Assembly (NCBI GenBank): GCA_035610835.1
Contig: CM069442.1
Location: 57,825,950 to 57,889,949 of the forward strand
Direction: 5' to 3'
Length of the DNA stretch: 64,000 nucleotides
DNA from: Ophiura sarsii
Taxonomy: Eukaryota > Echinodermata > Ophiuroidea > Amphilepidida > Ophiuridae
Each line of letters opens with the position of its first letter. Positions within the stretch are counted from its first letter, which is position 1. Below the pieces are notes generated by a model. It was not told the origin of the DNA and ran no database searches. It saw only the letters and a list, made by a program, of their open reading frames with translations. Below, in pieces: positions 34,342-46,337 of this stretch. Position numbers and translations under genes: made by a program.

Positions 34342-35142
34342 AATTATAAGCTCTTAAGTTTTTGAACCCAATTTTTTGGGACACGCTGTACTATAAATTT
34401 GAAGCTGAAATTCGAAATTACAAACAAGAGAAATGTTATAAGGCTGCCTAAATTAATAGCGAAGTTATGAAGTAGGAGGTAAAATCTATTCCATAACCCT
34501 TGTATAGATGGTTTTACGAATGAAAGTGATGATGTGCATGACATTAACTATTATTACCATAAAATAAACATGTATCATCATGTCTTGATATATAGATACA
34601 AATGGAATTAAATTTTGTTTATACAGTCGCTCCAATGGTTTATGTCGCCCAGGGGTTCTTTTACTTGAGTTTATAACCACGATCATTTAAAGTATGGAGA
34701 GTTCAGTATATGATGTTTTAATTTGTTTTCTCAATCAACACAGTATCTTTTTTATGTGGCATGCTGTATTGTCTTTAAATGCCTTTCCTTTTTTAGCCTT
34801 GGAATTCAGTTGAGTGATCATGGCCGCGGAGGATAATTAATGATCCTAGTGCACAGACTGAAGATGGGCTGATAAAGTCCAAGGTCCATTTATATGCAAT
34901 ATATGAAAGCCCAAAGGACAATAAACACAGTAATTTAACAGTCGTATCTACCATTTGAACAGTAGTAGGTTGACTGATATTGTTTCTATTATTTAAGCAT
35001 GTCTGGCCATGATTGTTAAATCAAACACATATATTATTACATTATTATGTTCAGTTACTCTATGTCACCAGTTAATTGCACCAGTCAATCGAGTGCTTTG
35101 AGGCTCACGATTTACACATCTTGATAATGGGACAAGACTTAC
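34342..35142. other. No gene recognised
   Basis: AT-rich; no repeat or coding evidence. Confidence 0.35.
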
Positions 35143-35144
35143 AT

Positions 35145-35570
35145 GAAGATGTTAAGACATAATTATGTCTCATATCAAAAAAGGACTAATATCAGTGCAT
35201 ACGATAGTTGTATAGCGACAATGTTATATCTCTTTTGGAATCGTTTAACCATGAAGTATCATTTTACCATACAGCCTTTTGCTGTAACAGAAACACAATC
35301 ACAGCTCGACGTAAAGGTTTATCTAACTTACTCTCGGGTCCTTATCCACCATTCCATCAGAAAGGTCATGTGATATACAATACCGTACAGGGGATAAAAG
35401 AAGATTACAAAAACGGATGTTATAATTGAATGCGCTTTAATGGTCAATAGAATGCTCAATCTACTGGTATTGAATTCCCTTGGTCTATGGTCAAACAGGG
35501 TCACGCAATTAATCAAGTAGGCATTCTCTGGAAAAAACATCATATATAGGTCATTCTCCTTAATAGATTG
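35145..35570. repeat. Diverged duplicated segment, 35 kb copy
   Basis: Paralogue of 26155-26620 in the same orientation. The two overlapping plus-strand frames (73-76 codons) are not conserved in the other copy. Confidence 0.6.
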
Positions 35571-36880
35571 TTAAAATGATGATTGTGGTTATGGTTATTT
35601 CACATGAACCCCTATCCAATATTCATAGGAAATAATACCGTTCATAAAAGTACACTAATCTTGGTAATTTAACATTTGTGTTACGACGGGCAGTCAGGTA
35701 TACGGAGAAATTGTAATCGAGTAAATTTACTTGACATGTGACTCCTGTTGATCTGGTTTGGTGAACAAAACAGAGATATTTCGGGAGGTGAACCCTTCAC
35801 TGTACAACATTATAAGAATATTATAAGTGGAACATAAGTAATGGAAAGAAATCTGGCTAAGGCAAAATCATGTATAAATGACGTAATGCATTCAGCGCTC
35901 AACATGGTCGCCTCCTCTTAGTAAACTGTCCAATAAACTTATTCAACTAACATTTTCACCGAATACCTGACTGACGTGGAAAACAATTTCATTTAAGCAA
36001 GGTGTCACTCCAAACCTGGAATATTTACACCACAAAAACCTGTATCAATATTTTGTGACATTACATGGTGACCGCAATCGTAATATACAAATATTGACTG
36101 CAATGCGGGAATGGTTGCGCCTCGGGACTTAGTCTGGTTTTCGAAATTACTTGGACCTATCATGTGACCAGAAGTCATTTGATTGGTTGAAAGAACATGC
36201 ATTCACCTTCCGAATTTCCATGAAGGTATACGTAAGGCCATATGCGTATCGACTTCAAGTGGCGGTTGATACCTCCGAATTTGAAAACTTCGAACGTTTA
36301 TTTTATCTTCATTAAAATGCTCAACAAACTGCCTTCTTCGTACATATAAGGTTTCTGCTACTGCGATGATATACTAAAATTCATTCATCTGATTACAACA
36401 AATGTTCGAATTTTTCAAGTTCTGAAGTTTCAACTCCTACGCGAATCGGCCCAAAATATCGTCGATTTACGAATTCTGAAGAGTCGTCGCACTGTATCTT
36501 TAACGAAAACAAATATTCCTGGTAGATTTTAAAGGAGTGTTTACTTGACCCTTTGTATTGTGGCTGTCAGCTGAAACACTGATATCTTTGATGTATGTTT
36601 AATCAACAAGGGCAAACCGAAGTGTTGGGTTTAAAGCCATTTCTTCAATTTCTTTATGCGTACAACAATAGGAAACAAATTTAAATAGAACGCTGACGAA
36701 TAAAAACAGGTCAAAAATTAGCAGTTTCAATCACCATGTAAAAATTAAACAGAGTCTCAAAACGAATTAATTTATTTCAGTTAACTTGAACGGATGGTGA
36801 CAGATATATTCACTGAAAATGATGTCTTACTCAAACGTTAATAAGCGTTTCGAATAAAATGTTAAATTAGATTCTCATCA
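35571..36880. other. No gene recognised
   Basis: No repeat or gene could be supported. Confidence 0.35.
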
Positions 36881-37175
36881 TTGGATATCAAAATATAGAA
36901 CACGAAATTCCTGTTATTTGCAAAAAAATGTATTTCGTTGCGACACGGGTTCTGGAAAGCGTACACTTGGCTCAGAATAGACAATTTGAAAATTCCGGTC
37001 TATACAGCCATTTGCACTATGATGATGTCTGATGCATACGCTTGGAATAAAGGATCAACTTCGAGTGTCATTTTTGTCTTTCCTTTTGATATCAAAATAC
37101 ATAACACAAAATTCCAGTACTTGCAGAAAATGTCTTATGTGGCGCAACCGGTTCTGGCAAACGTACGCTTGACTC
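36881..37175. repeat. Diverged tandem duplication, ~204-bp unit
   Basis: GATATCAAAATA.A.AACAC.AAATTCC.GT near 36886 recurs near 37088, and both continue with GGTTCTGG.AA.CGTAC.CTTG. The 90-codon frame here spans both units but has no domain. Confidence 0.6.
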
Positions 37176-37454
37176 ACAATTACAAATTAAAGCCAGCTGA
37201 AAACATTTGATTGATTTTTGTACTATATCTTTGTTAACTTGAAAAGATGGGTGAAGAGAGCTGGGGATACACGCCTGCTTTAGAGAATCCGAACACCACG
37301 GCTTGTAATACAAATAAGACCCAGCAGAATGCTGTAAGCGTTACCTTATGATACAAAAGCATTGATGATATTGACTGCTTGGTCATTTTCAAAATTCAAA
37401 TCCTAAGATTAAAAGTAAATGAATATTTGAGCATAGCGTAAGCTTTCGAAGATC

Positions 37455-37532
37455 TGATTCTGTACCTTTAAACAGCATTTAATTTAGATTAATTGATTCT
37501 GTACCTTTAAGCAGCATTTAATTTAGATTAAC
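37455..37532. repeat. 39-bp tandem duplication
   Basis: Two nearly identical units starting TGATTCTGTACCTTTAA and ending TTTAATTTAGATTAA. Confidence 0.92.
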
Positions 37533-37629
37533 TAGCGCATATTTTATTATTAATATTTATATCATCTTGATAGTGCAGTTACAGTTATTGTTACTTTGAA
37601 TAATATTTCGAGCTGCTACCTGTTCTACT

Positions 37630-37830
37630 TCTCTGGGAGAGTGGTTCGGTCGGGCGTTTTTATGTTGGTGTTTTTCTCACAACATTTTTGACATTTTCAA
37701 ATAATCCCTAAAACAATTTCAAATAAAATTGAAAAATGAAAAAATAAATAAAAAGAATTTCCAAAAAATGTTATCTCAAATTCGAAAAAAGGGTTCGATC
37801 GAGCCCGTAGAGGAGAGTTTTCCCGTCGTC
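37630..37830 (+). repeat. GGTCGGTCGG repeat family H, copy 2 (diverged)
   Basis: GGTTCGGTCGGGCGTTTTTA at the left, a T/A-rich centre, and GGTTCGATCGAGCCCGTAGA at the right correspond to the two GGTCGG blocks of 30889-31080. The outer ends are eroded. Confidence 0.5.
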
Positions 37831-37832
37831 CT

Positions 37833-39150
37833 AGAGGAAGATTTAACGTTAATTTTGCTATATGAGAGCGACTGTTCTGTAGAGGGTATGTGCTTGTGTG
37901 CAATAAGAAATAAGACACCACTGTCATCGTGAATCTAGTAGAATTTACCAAATTATGTAATAGTATTCGGTTCGCTATATTAAATTATTATACAAGGCCT
38001 TTCCCTAGATCCATCCAATCAAGGGAACGTCGAATATTAATATATGAAAATTGACGGGCAACGTTTTTAGGACAGTGTCTTAAATAATATATATACTTTA
38101 GAATCTCTAAAAACCTTACAAACCTAAAATCTTGGGGGACAAGTCCTTGGAACACGTTACACGTTTCGAACATTTTGTGTAGATTTGTTTTCTGATCATG
38201 ACGTTTATTTTGTTAAGAGCTGAAGAGGACATCTTAAACAACACTTTGAATGACACCTTGAATGACTGCTGAAGACATTGCACGAGGGATAGGGGTGTAG
38301 TTAGATTTCTCTTTGTTAACAAGATAAATCGTTTCACGACATTTGTTCCAGGATTGAAGTCATGTCAACCTGCGATCGTATACTACGACCGATTGTTATA
38401 TACGTTAGAGGGAAATAACGATTTGTTATTATTGTATATTCGTTGACAAGGGAACGCTCAAGAACGAATATTATCTATAGTCAGTTAATAGTAGCATTTG
38501 GACTGTGAAGTAATTGAAAGTCTATTTAACCATGACAACAGTAAACTAGCTACTTTATCATCTTCTTCGATATGAGTTCATCTGAATATATTTTCAAGAA
38601 ACCCATTCAAGTAATGAGAATGAAATATCGGTTGCTATGGATTGTCGCATATAAAAGGTTAAACATGTGTAGTGTCCTATACTTATCTATTTTAAGGACT
38701 TCAAGGGTAGATCTTATAATCAACCATGCACGCCAAACAGTCAACATATTTGTGATGTGTTAATTCTACCAATTTGTTTTTAAGTAACTCTAGTTTATCC
38801 AATCATAGCTTATTTATATTTGAGTTTCAGCCAATCGCAATATGGCTATGATATCATTTTTTATTCTTATGACATGATATTTGGTGCAGTCATCTTCTGA
38901 CCATCAAGGGGTTAAGACCTATAAGGTTTTGGTAGTTCCTCACTCTGTGACTACACTGCTGGAAATTAATAATGCAGATTAATTCATGGTGATACAATGT
39001 TACAGATGAGAGAATGCAACTAAATAAATCTATGGTGATTTAGTCTGGAGTTTGTGTTTATATGCCACTGCCAGAGAGAATAATGTAAAGTTTATTTACA
39101 AAGGATTCATGTGTAAGTAAATTCTTATTGTATAATATTTTGTACTCAAT
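37833..39150. other. No gene recognised
   Basis: Short frames of 61-84 codons without domains; no repeats identified. Confidence 0.35.
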
Positions 39151-39154
39151 GAAG

Positions 39155-39332
39155 CAGAGATTTTGTATTCAATGTGATAACAATTTTGATATGAAACAAA
39201 ACTTGATTTGTGTTTTCAATTATGTTGTTTTTGTACATTGGAAGAAACAAAGATTTGTTTATTTAATGCAATATCAATTTTGATAAGAAACAAAATATGA
39301 TTTGTGTTTTCAATTATGTACGTTGTTTTTAA
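39155..39332. repeat. ~94-bp tandem duplication
   Basis: GATTTGTGTTTTCAATTATG occurs twice about 94 bases apart, each preceded by ATTTTGATA.GAAACAAAA. Confidence 0.8.
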
Positions 39333-39335
39333 TTG

Positions 39336-39615
39336 TGTAATGCATTTTAATGATACACAACCAGAGTTGCATCAACCAGTGTTTATTTGTAACTACTATA
39401 TGTAATGCATAATGATACTCAAAATTCATTAACCAATGTTGGTTTATAACTGTGTAATGCATTTTTATGATACACAACATGAAAGGTTGGTTCCTCAACA
39501 TTGTTTATTTATAACTGTGTAATGCATTTTGATGATACACAACATGTAAGGTTCCTCAACATTGTTTATTCATAATCATTGTGTAATGCATTTTATATGA
39601 TACACAATTCAACCA
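39336..39615. repeat. Minisatellite, ~64-bp unit, five copies
   Basis: TGTAATGCAT starts at 39336, 39401, 39453, 39518 and 39582 (spacing 65, 52, 65, 64). Most units continue TTT.ATGATACACAAC and contain AACATTGTTTATT. The minus-strand 63-codon frame is a translation of the repeat. Confidence 0.9.
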
Positions 39616-39830
39616 GTGATAGTTAATTTACTAGGATCATAAGTTATCTAGTCTTGTGTGTTTCATAACTTATTGTCATTAATTGTGTTTGTTCAATATA
39701 ATTGAGTAATGTTTTAAAATGAGTTATTTGATATATGCTACATAACTCTCACATATAATTAGGACTGGTATTCATAAAATTCACTGTATGTTTTCTATAC
39801 AGCCGTTTTTAAAAGATAAATGGTTTATCT

Positions 39831-39933
39831 AACATCTAGAACAGTAACAACTAGAACTGTAACATCTAGAACTGTAACAACTAGAACTGTAACAACTAGA
39901 ACTGTAACAACTAGAACTGTAACAACTAACTGT
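39831..39933. repeat. Minisatellite, 15-bp unit AACAACTAGAACTGT
   Basis: Six full units plus a partial one, with only A/T changes (AACATCTAGAACAGT). Confidence 0.96.
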
Positions 39934-40649
39934 TGGAGCAACTGTCAGCGATAACCGTCCCACAGTAATAACACTAGGAGGTCCAACAACAAGGAGGAAC
40001 AACATTACAAATAGATCGAACTTTCGCGAACTTGATGACGACGGTACCGTGAGTGTTTACATGTATGCAGAACAACGAAGTATACGAACGCGTGCGCAAG
40101 AGCTCTGGGTGTACAATTCATTGGGATAATATTATTGTATAACTGTATGTATGATTAATCTGGTCATATGAAACATTGTGTATTGTTATTGTATATACTG
40201 TTATTGTCATTATTGGTTCAAGAAATAATCATGATAAATAAATTGTGAAATCTATTTACTGTCTTTTTTATCTTCTTGAATACGAATTCAGCACAACAGC
40301 TTAGTTAACATGCCACACTGTGCCTATTCCATCTTGCACGTGACATGGATACATCATCGAAGCATTTCTCATTTTGTGTTACTCGTTGAATATTGTGAAT
40401 ATACGAAGGGGTATCAAAAAGTTCTTGACATCACCCAGAAGTGAAGGAGCTATATCGATGAAATTTTGTCTGAGTAATCAATGGTCCTTAAAAACATTAT
40501 GGTGCAAAAATGGTCTCATAAGTATGTTTACTTTTTATACAGGTGGCGCTAGATGCAGGGGCTGACATTTCTTGTTAGGTGTGGGGGGATGTTAAGTGTT
40601 GCCCCCCAAAAATGAAATTGAGCTGGTACCATCTATGCGGTGCGCAGCA

Positions 40650-41400
40650 CCGCACTCCGAGCTATGCTCGGACAGAGGGGTGTCTGAGGGTGGATGTGCC
40701 CCCCTCAGAAGTCGAAAAAAATTCAATTATCAAACTCATTTGGTGCGATCTGGTGTATACTTTTGACCAATATTGTATTGAAAAGCCATCGCTTCATTTT
40801 CACTAAATATTTTGTTTTTTATCAATGCACGAAAGAAGTTGAGCATTTTTTATACTGATATATTCTTGATTTTAGTATAGATGGTTTAAAAGCTCCAACA
40901 GGGGGAGTCTGAGGGGGGATGTGCCCCCCTCATAAGTAGAAATTTTTTCAATTTTCAAACTCATTTGGTGTGATCTGGTGTATACTTTTGACCAATATTG
41001 TATTGATAGCCATCGCTTCATTTTCAATAAATATTTTGTTTTTTATCAATGCACTACTAAAGAAGTTGAGCATTTTTTTATATTGATATATTCTTGATTT
41101 TAGTATAGATGGTTTAAAAGCTCCAACAGGGGGGAGTGTGAGGGGGGATGTGCCCCCCTCAGAAGTAGAAAATTTTTCAATTTTCAAACTCATTTGGTGT
41201 GATCTGGTGTAGGCCTATACTTTTGACCAATATTGTATTGAAAAGCCATCGCTTCATTTTCAATAAATATTTTGTTTTTTATCAATGCACGAAAGAAGTT
41301 GAGCATTTTTTTATAGTAATATATTCTTGATTTTAGTATAGATGGTTTAAAAGCTCCAACAGGGGGATTCTGAGGGGATGTGCCCCCCCCCCCCCCGAAT
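40650..41400. repeat. Tandem array, ~228-bp unit, over three copies
   Basis: AGCTCCAACAGGGGGAGTCTGA-type starts lie at 40891, 41119 and 41352 (spacing 228 and 233), with an earlier copy from about 40660 and a decayed one after 41400. Each unit has a GAGGGGGGATGTGCCCCCCTC hairpin-like block, then TTCAAACTCATTTGGTG and TTGACCAATATTGTATTGA. Confidence 0.9.
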
Positions 41401-41870
41401 TTGATTTAAAAAAAAAAATCGAACCCATTTGGTGCGATTTGATGTGTACTTTTGACCAATATTTCATTGAAAAGCAATCACTTTATTTCTGATCAATATT
41501 GGCTTTTTATATAGGCAGATAGGCCTAGGCCTATGCCAGAAAGAAGTTAATTAGTTACCTCCAAAAGGTGGATTCTAGTCAACGTACGTACGCGTATGTA
41601 TCCTGACCAACGTACAATAAACTCCAAACGTTCTTATGTCCCTCGGATGCCTCCCTGCCCGCCTTTCTTTCTCTTTTTCCTTTTTTTCTCCTTTTTTCCC
41701 TTTTTTTGCTTTTTTGTTTCTTCCCTTTTTCCCCCCTTTTTTCCTTTTTTTTTTGGTAGATGTGCAAAATCAGGGGGGATGATTACATTGACCATCCCCC
41801 CAGGTCAAAAAGTGGGGGGGGGGGGGGGGGGGGAGATATATCCCCCATCCCCCCGGGATAACCGCCCTTG

Positions 41871-42050
41871 GCTAGATGCCAAGGCCATGTAAATCAATGA
41901 CGTCTCCCAACGGTGCTGTGTACATGGTAAACGATAATGGTCCAAATACGGATCCTTGTGGGTAGCCTACCAGAGGAGTATGAGGTTTAATTTTTTTGTC
42001 ATTTACAGAGATAAATTGAGACCTACGAGTGACAAATGACAAAATTTAAA
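41871..42050 (-). pseudogene. Non-LTR reverse transcriptase fragment (minus strand)
   Basis: The minus strand reads a stop-free fragment with the RT motif P-Q-G-S-V-x-G-P-L followed by a M-Y-T-A-P-L-G-D-V-I stretch and H-G-L, preceded by F-V-T-R-R-S-Q-F-I-S-V. This is the block before the YADD catalytic box in CR1/L2-like non-LTR retrotransposons. It stops at a TAG after H-G-L-G-I, before any YADD, so it is a short non-functional piece. Its last 65 bases are inverted at 42112-42178. Confidence 0.75.
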
Positions 42051-42058
42051 AAAAAAAT

Positions 42059-42178
42059 TGAGAATAATATTCTTCTGGAAGGCGTCCTACAAAAATCAGT
42101 TATTGGACCATTATAATTTACCATGTACACATCACCGTTGGAAGACGTCATTGATTTACATGGCCTTGGCATCTAGCG
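42059..42178 (+). pseudogene. Second RT fragment, inverted relative to the first
   Basis: The plus strand has the same block with more damage: Q-K-S-V-I-G-P-L, then an in-frame TAA (42113-42115), then M-Y-T-S-P-L-E-D-V-I and H-G-L. It runs straight into the inner end of the right TIR (TAGCGCCACCTG). The two fragments face each other about 130 bases apart. Confidence 0.65.
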
Positions 42179-43424
42179 CCACCTGTATAAAAAGTAAACC
42201 TACTTATGAGACCATTTTTGCACCATAATGTTTTTAAGGACCAGTGATTACACTGACGACATTTCATCGATATAGCTCCTTCACTTCTGGGTGATGTCAA
42301 GAACTTTTTGATACCCCCTCGTAGTATGAAAATATTCTCAGCTGATCACGTTTTATATTACAATACAAAACCTCGAATTTTGAAAAAAATCCCTTTCACA
42401 CCTTACCGTACTTCGATCAGGATTACTTTTTGCCTGTTTCTTCAACATCACTCAGTAACAGGTCTTGTTTAACCTTCTTTATACTTAATTCATACATTTG
42501 TGTTAATTTTGTAACGAGTGACACATTTGAGCAATCAAATATTGATAATTACACTTAAATATGTTATTGCTAAATGATATCTCAAGCTAGAGTGAAACAA
42601 AGCCATATTAAAATCATGATTCCCGAACGATATTACATACACGTCACCGATATGCTCTATTTGTATTTGATAACTATACATTATTGCATTACTTGAGTTT
42701 AAGATTGCAAGCTTGGTAACCCATCAATTATCCGACTATATATTTTCTTCCCATATACACCGATTGCTATGGATGAAAGTCATTCGAAATCTATATGATT
42801 TAACGGATTTGATGTCAAGGTTTTTGTACCCCGCCTGAAGTTTATACTCTTATCTCCAAAAGAACACCACTCCAACGCAGTATTGATTAGGGTTCAGCAT
42901 TTATCTAGGCCAGTCATGCCTGGATTTCCCGATACATCATCATCATAAAAGATTTATAGATACAGATTCGCTGATAAACCCACGGGTTTTATGCAGTTTT
43001 AACTCACGATTATTCTACTTTAATGTACACGATTCTATTATTCATGGACTTTTTTATCATTAAGAGCGAACGCCAAACACATGTGTGAAGATGATAATTT
43101 TTATTTCAACGTTTTATCCATAAAATATGTTCTCAAAGCTGAGACCGAGTTATGATCTTTTTCAAGATTGTTATGAACTTGAAGCCCTTGATGTCATAGT
43201 TGAAATATGCATACATAATTTTGTTTGACAACGAAGATAACAACGTAGATTATGTTTACTCTCACTTCACAATATCATTTTACGGGCACAAGCATGTCCC
43301 ATCCTTTATCTTATTGCTGACAAGCATCACCATTTGACATTGATAAAATCTAAATGTGCATATGCTTTAACAAGTATGATACCTAGGTCCTCGTTATCCG
43401 AATGTTTTATATAAATCTAAGCCA

Positions 43425-44301
43425 GTCATGTCCAGGCGCGTACGCAGGATTTTGTAAAGAGGGGGGGGGGGGGTGTTTTAGAAATATTGATATCATTATT
43501 TCACTATCCACGCCTTGGCGAAGCGCTGGCCGGGACACGCTTGTGTGTCCCGGGGGGAGTTCGAGGGGGGTATCCCCCCTCGACGCCAGAAGTTTTTTGA
43601 AATTCACGGTTGAAAAGAACGCATTTCCTTGCATATTTTTGAACACTTATTGCAGGTTTTTTTCTTAGTTCAATGTTGCAATTTCTCACCAGTAACTCAT
43701 GTGTTAACACCAAATCGTAATACTTTAGACTGAGTTCAACCTAAAACATCATTATGTGTGTCACATGACACGGCAGTGGCGAAGCTAGGTTATTCATATT
43801 GGGGGGGGGCGAGAAATGAAAATGACCCGACAAGATTTTGTGAGTGAAGAAATGCGCGCGTAGCGCGCAATTTTTTTCGAGTTTACACCTATTTTTTGCC
43901 CGATTTAGCTACAGTTCGACTCTAAACAAGCTTGTACCAAAGAATATTGCATTTTGGGAAGACATAGGCTATGCGCGCGTACAAATTTCATCTGTGTACT
44001 TTGACCATGATTCCTTTGGTCAAATGAACCGACAGTGCCAATCTCAACCGACATACAGTCAATATTGGAGGGGCAATCCCCCGTGACCCCCTTCTGGTTA
44101 CGCCACTGCCTCTCCCCTGTCTCCTTTGTCCGGGCCCCGCTCTTCCTTTCTCTTTTCCTTCTCTTTTCCTCTCCTCTCCCTTCTCTTTTTCTCTCCTTTC
44201 CCTTCCCTCTCCTTTCCCCTTTTTTATTTTTTTTAGGACAGACCCAAGGGGGGTGTTTCACACCCAAAACACCCCCCCCTGCGTACGCGCCTGGTCATGT
44301 C
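43425..44301. mobile_element. hAT-like element, 8-bp TSD, with G tract and pyrimidine tract
   Basis: The element is 43433-44293: CAGGCGCGTACGCAGG at the left is inverted at the right (CCTGCGTACGCGCCTG). The 8-bp TSD GTCATGTC is at 43425-43432 and 44294-44301. Inside are 13 G at 43461-43473, a GGGGGAGTTCGAGGGGGGTA / TCCCCCCTCGA palindrome near 43555-43582, a nested CAGTGGCG-ended segment and a pyrimidine tract (44130-44232). Overlapping frames up to 149 codons are low complexity. Confidence 0.88.
43774..44108. mobile_element. CAGTGGCG-ended segment nested in the hAT-like element
   Basis: CAGTGGCGAAGCTAGG at the left and GGTTACGCCACTG at the right are the paired ends seen on the G-tract elements at 11525 and 49436. 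A short G tract follows the left end, then AATGCGCGCGTAGCGCGCAA. No TSD is visible. Confidence 0.6.
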
Positions 44302-45000
44302 CGTATTCCAAGATTCCCAGTCAGGCATTATACTTATGCAAGATTTATACAGATTTTAATAGCTGTGATAGCCCACGGGTTTTATGCAGTTATAACCCAC
44401 GATTATTCTACTATTTTGTTCACGATTCCATTATTCGTAAAGGCATGTGTCAGGATGGTAATGTGTATTCGTAATGATACATAAAAAGATGTTCTAACAA
44501 AGATCAAGTATCTTTTTTCGAGATTGTTATGACCTGAAAACCCTTGTGTCATTGAAAAAATAGGTAAAAATCAACCGAGTAGACAACACAGATTATGTTT
44601 GTCTCACTTCACAATATCACTTTAGGGCACAAGCATGATGTCCAAATGATAATCCTATTATATAATGACAACATATGGTTCAACAGGTATGATGCTTTAT
44701 AGGTATTATAACCTTATCTCCGAAGCAAGAGTACACCAACATCAACATTCATGGTTCAGCACTTATCTAGGCCAGCCATACATGAATTCCAAGATTTCCA
44801 CTATCAGTGGGGAATACATCACCATCACGTAGATACAAATTAGATGATAGCCCACGGGTTTTATGCCGTTTTAACCCACGTTAATTCTAATTTTGTGTAC
44901 ACAATTCCATCATTCATATGGATTTTTTTCAATATTCGAGAGAGTGCGCCAGTGCGGGATAATAGTTGTGTTTATTCCAATGTTTGATTCCACGTAGGCT

Positions 45001-45961
45001 TCTGGAAACCAATAAACAAGTATTGTATATTATTACGATAGCGGAATAATATGCTGTGGACGCTGCTTGTTCAATATATAAACGTGTTTATGCGATGTAA
45101 CACCTTTTATACACATAACATCTATTATCTATACAGTTTCTCAGAAGCATGGATTATAAATAATAAACGAGTCTGTGATATTCTCGAAGGTGTGATGCTC
45201 TAAAATCGTTGTTTCATCCATTTCAACCACAACATTTATGTTAAGTTGTAGGATTGAGGTTTTACTAGAAAATCCACTTAGGTTAATGCCCTGTTGCGTA
45301 TCATACAGCGGTATCATATTTGTAATACATTTATTTAGAAAAGTTTCACTGCCTTTCATCTTTTGACAAAATGACAATAATTTATGGCTCGATGAATACA
45401 AACAGGTGTAGACGACTATTGAATAATAAATGATATTCGTCTGATTTAAAATATGGCGTGAGAGCATGGTAAAACGAAATGGAACTAATATGGTGTAATG
45501 CGAGAAAGCGGATAAAAGGGAAAGATAAGTCTAACTGAGATACATATCATAGAAATTAGAAAGCAGCTTAAACGCAAAGGATAGTTGATGGAAATCATAT
45601 CTAGGTTGTCAAAAGATTTAAAAAATACATCCTGAGTTATATTTGTAAATGAGATTTTCTATGAAATTGAGAAATAAAATGTAACAGGATTGGATGAAGG
45701 ATGGTTGATTTGATTTAAGATAAATATGATTTATTTCTTATATTTCTTATATGCTTAATCAGGACTGAAACAGGAAGCATGCATTGATGAAGTTAATTGT
45801 AATTAACAATATCATAGGCGAGCTTTATTCCGCAGGTAATATATAAGATAATTAATTTGAATAAAAATGAATAAAACCTGAAAAATAAAATTATGCGAAA
45901 GAAACAATACTTAGCTTATAACCCTATACCGAGGGAAAAATAGCTAAATTGGCGACCAATC
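45001..45961. other. No gene recognised
   Basis: The minus-strand 108-codon frame (45141-45467) has no domain or signal I recognise. AT-rich, no repeats found. Confidence 0.35.
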
Positions 45962-46337
45962 TTAGGGGCCATATCCAAACTCTCAAGTGATTTTATAGCG
46001 TTTTTATACCGATTTTACCCCGGTATTAAAACGGTATTTTTTTCTATTGTTAAAAGCATCGGAAAAAGATCGGTGATTAACTAGAGCACTGGTCAGCTTA
46101 ATAACACAACCTTCCTCGCGCTTTCATCTGTCTGCTTCACTAATTGAGCCATCGAGAGTACTACAATAGTTCTATTGTTAACGCCAGATAAGTAGAGAGG
46201 GGGAGAGAGGCGGCTCTAGTTAATCACCGATCTTTTTCCGATGCTTTTAACAATAGAAAAAATACCGTTTTAATACCGGGGTAAAATCGGTATAAAAACG
46301 CTATAAAATCACTTGAGAGTTTGGATATGGCCCCTTA
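45962..46337. mobile_element. 370-bp MITE, PIF/Harbinger-like, copy 2
   Basis: The element is 45965-46334 with TTA on both sides (45962-45964, 46335-46337). The arms match copy 1 at 21021-21390 base for base apart from a few changes, while the central segment is in the opposite orientation. Confidence 0.92.

Larger units (their letters stand above)
40404..42321. mobile_element. 1.9 kb TA-flanked element with ~155-bp TIRs
   Basis: CGAAGGGGTATCAAAAAGTT at the left is inverted at the right, and the arms (40404-40556, 42167-42321) match for about 155 bases with few changes. TA stands at 40402-40403 and 42322-42323. The ends resemble mariner-type elements. There is no transposase. Instead the interior carries a 228-bp tandem array, a pyrimidine tract (41660-41752), a 20-G tract (41814-41833) and two reverse-transcriptase fragments in opposite orientations. 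Confidence 0.88.
42840..45000. repeat. Three-unit diverged tandem repeat (~480-525 bp), middle unit interrupted
   Basis: CCCACGGGTTTTATGC occurs at 42979, 44372 and 44851, each followed by TTTTAAC.CACG and a GTACAC.ATTC.AT block, and preceded by TCTA.GCCAG.CAT. Removing the 869-base insertion leaves spacings of about 524 and 479. Confidence 0.75.
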
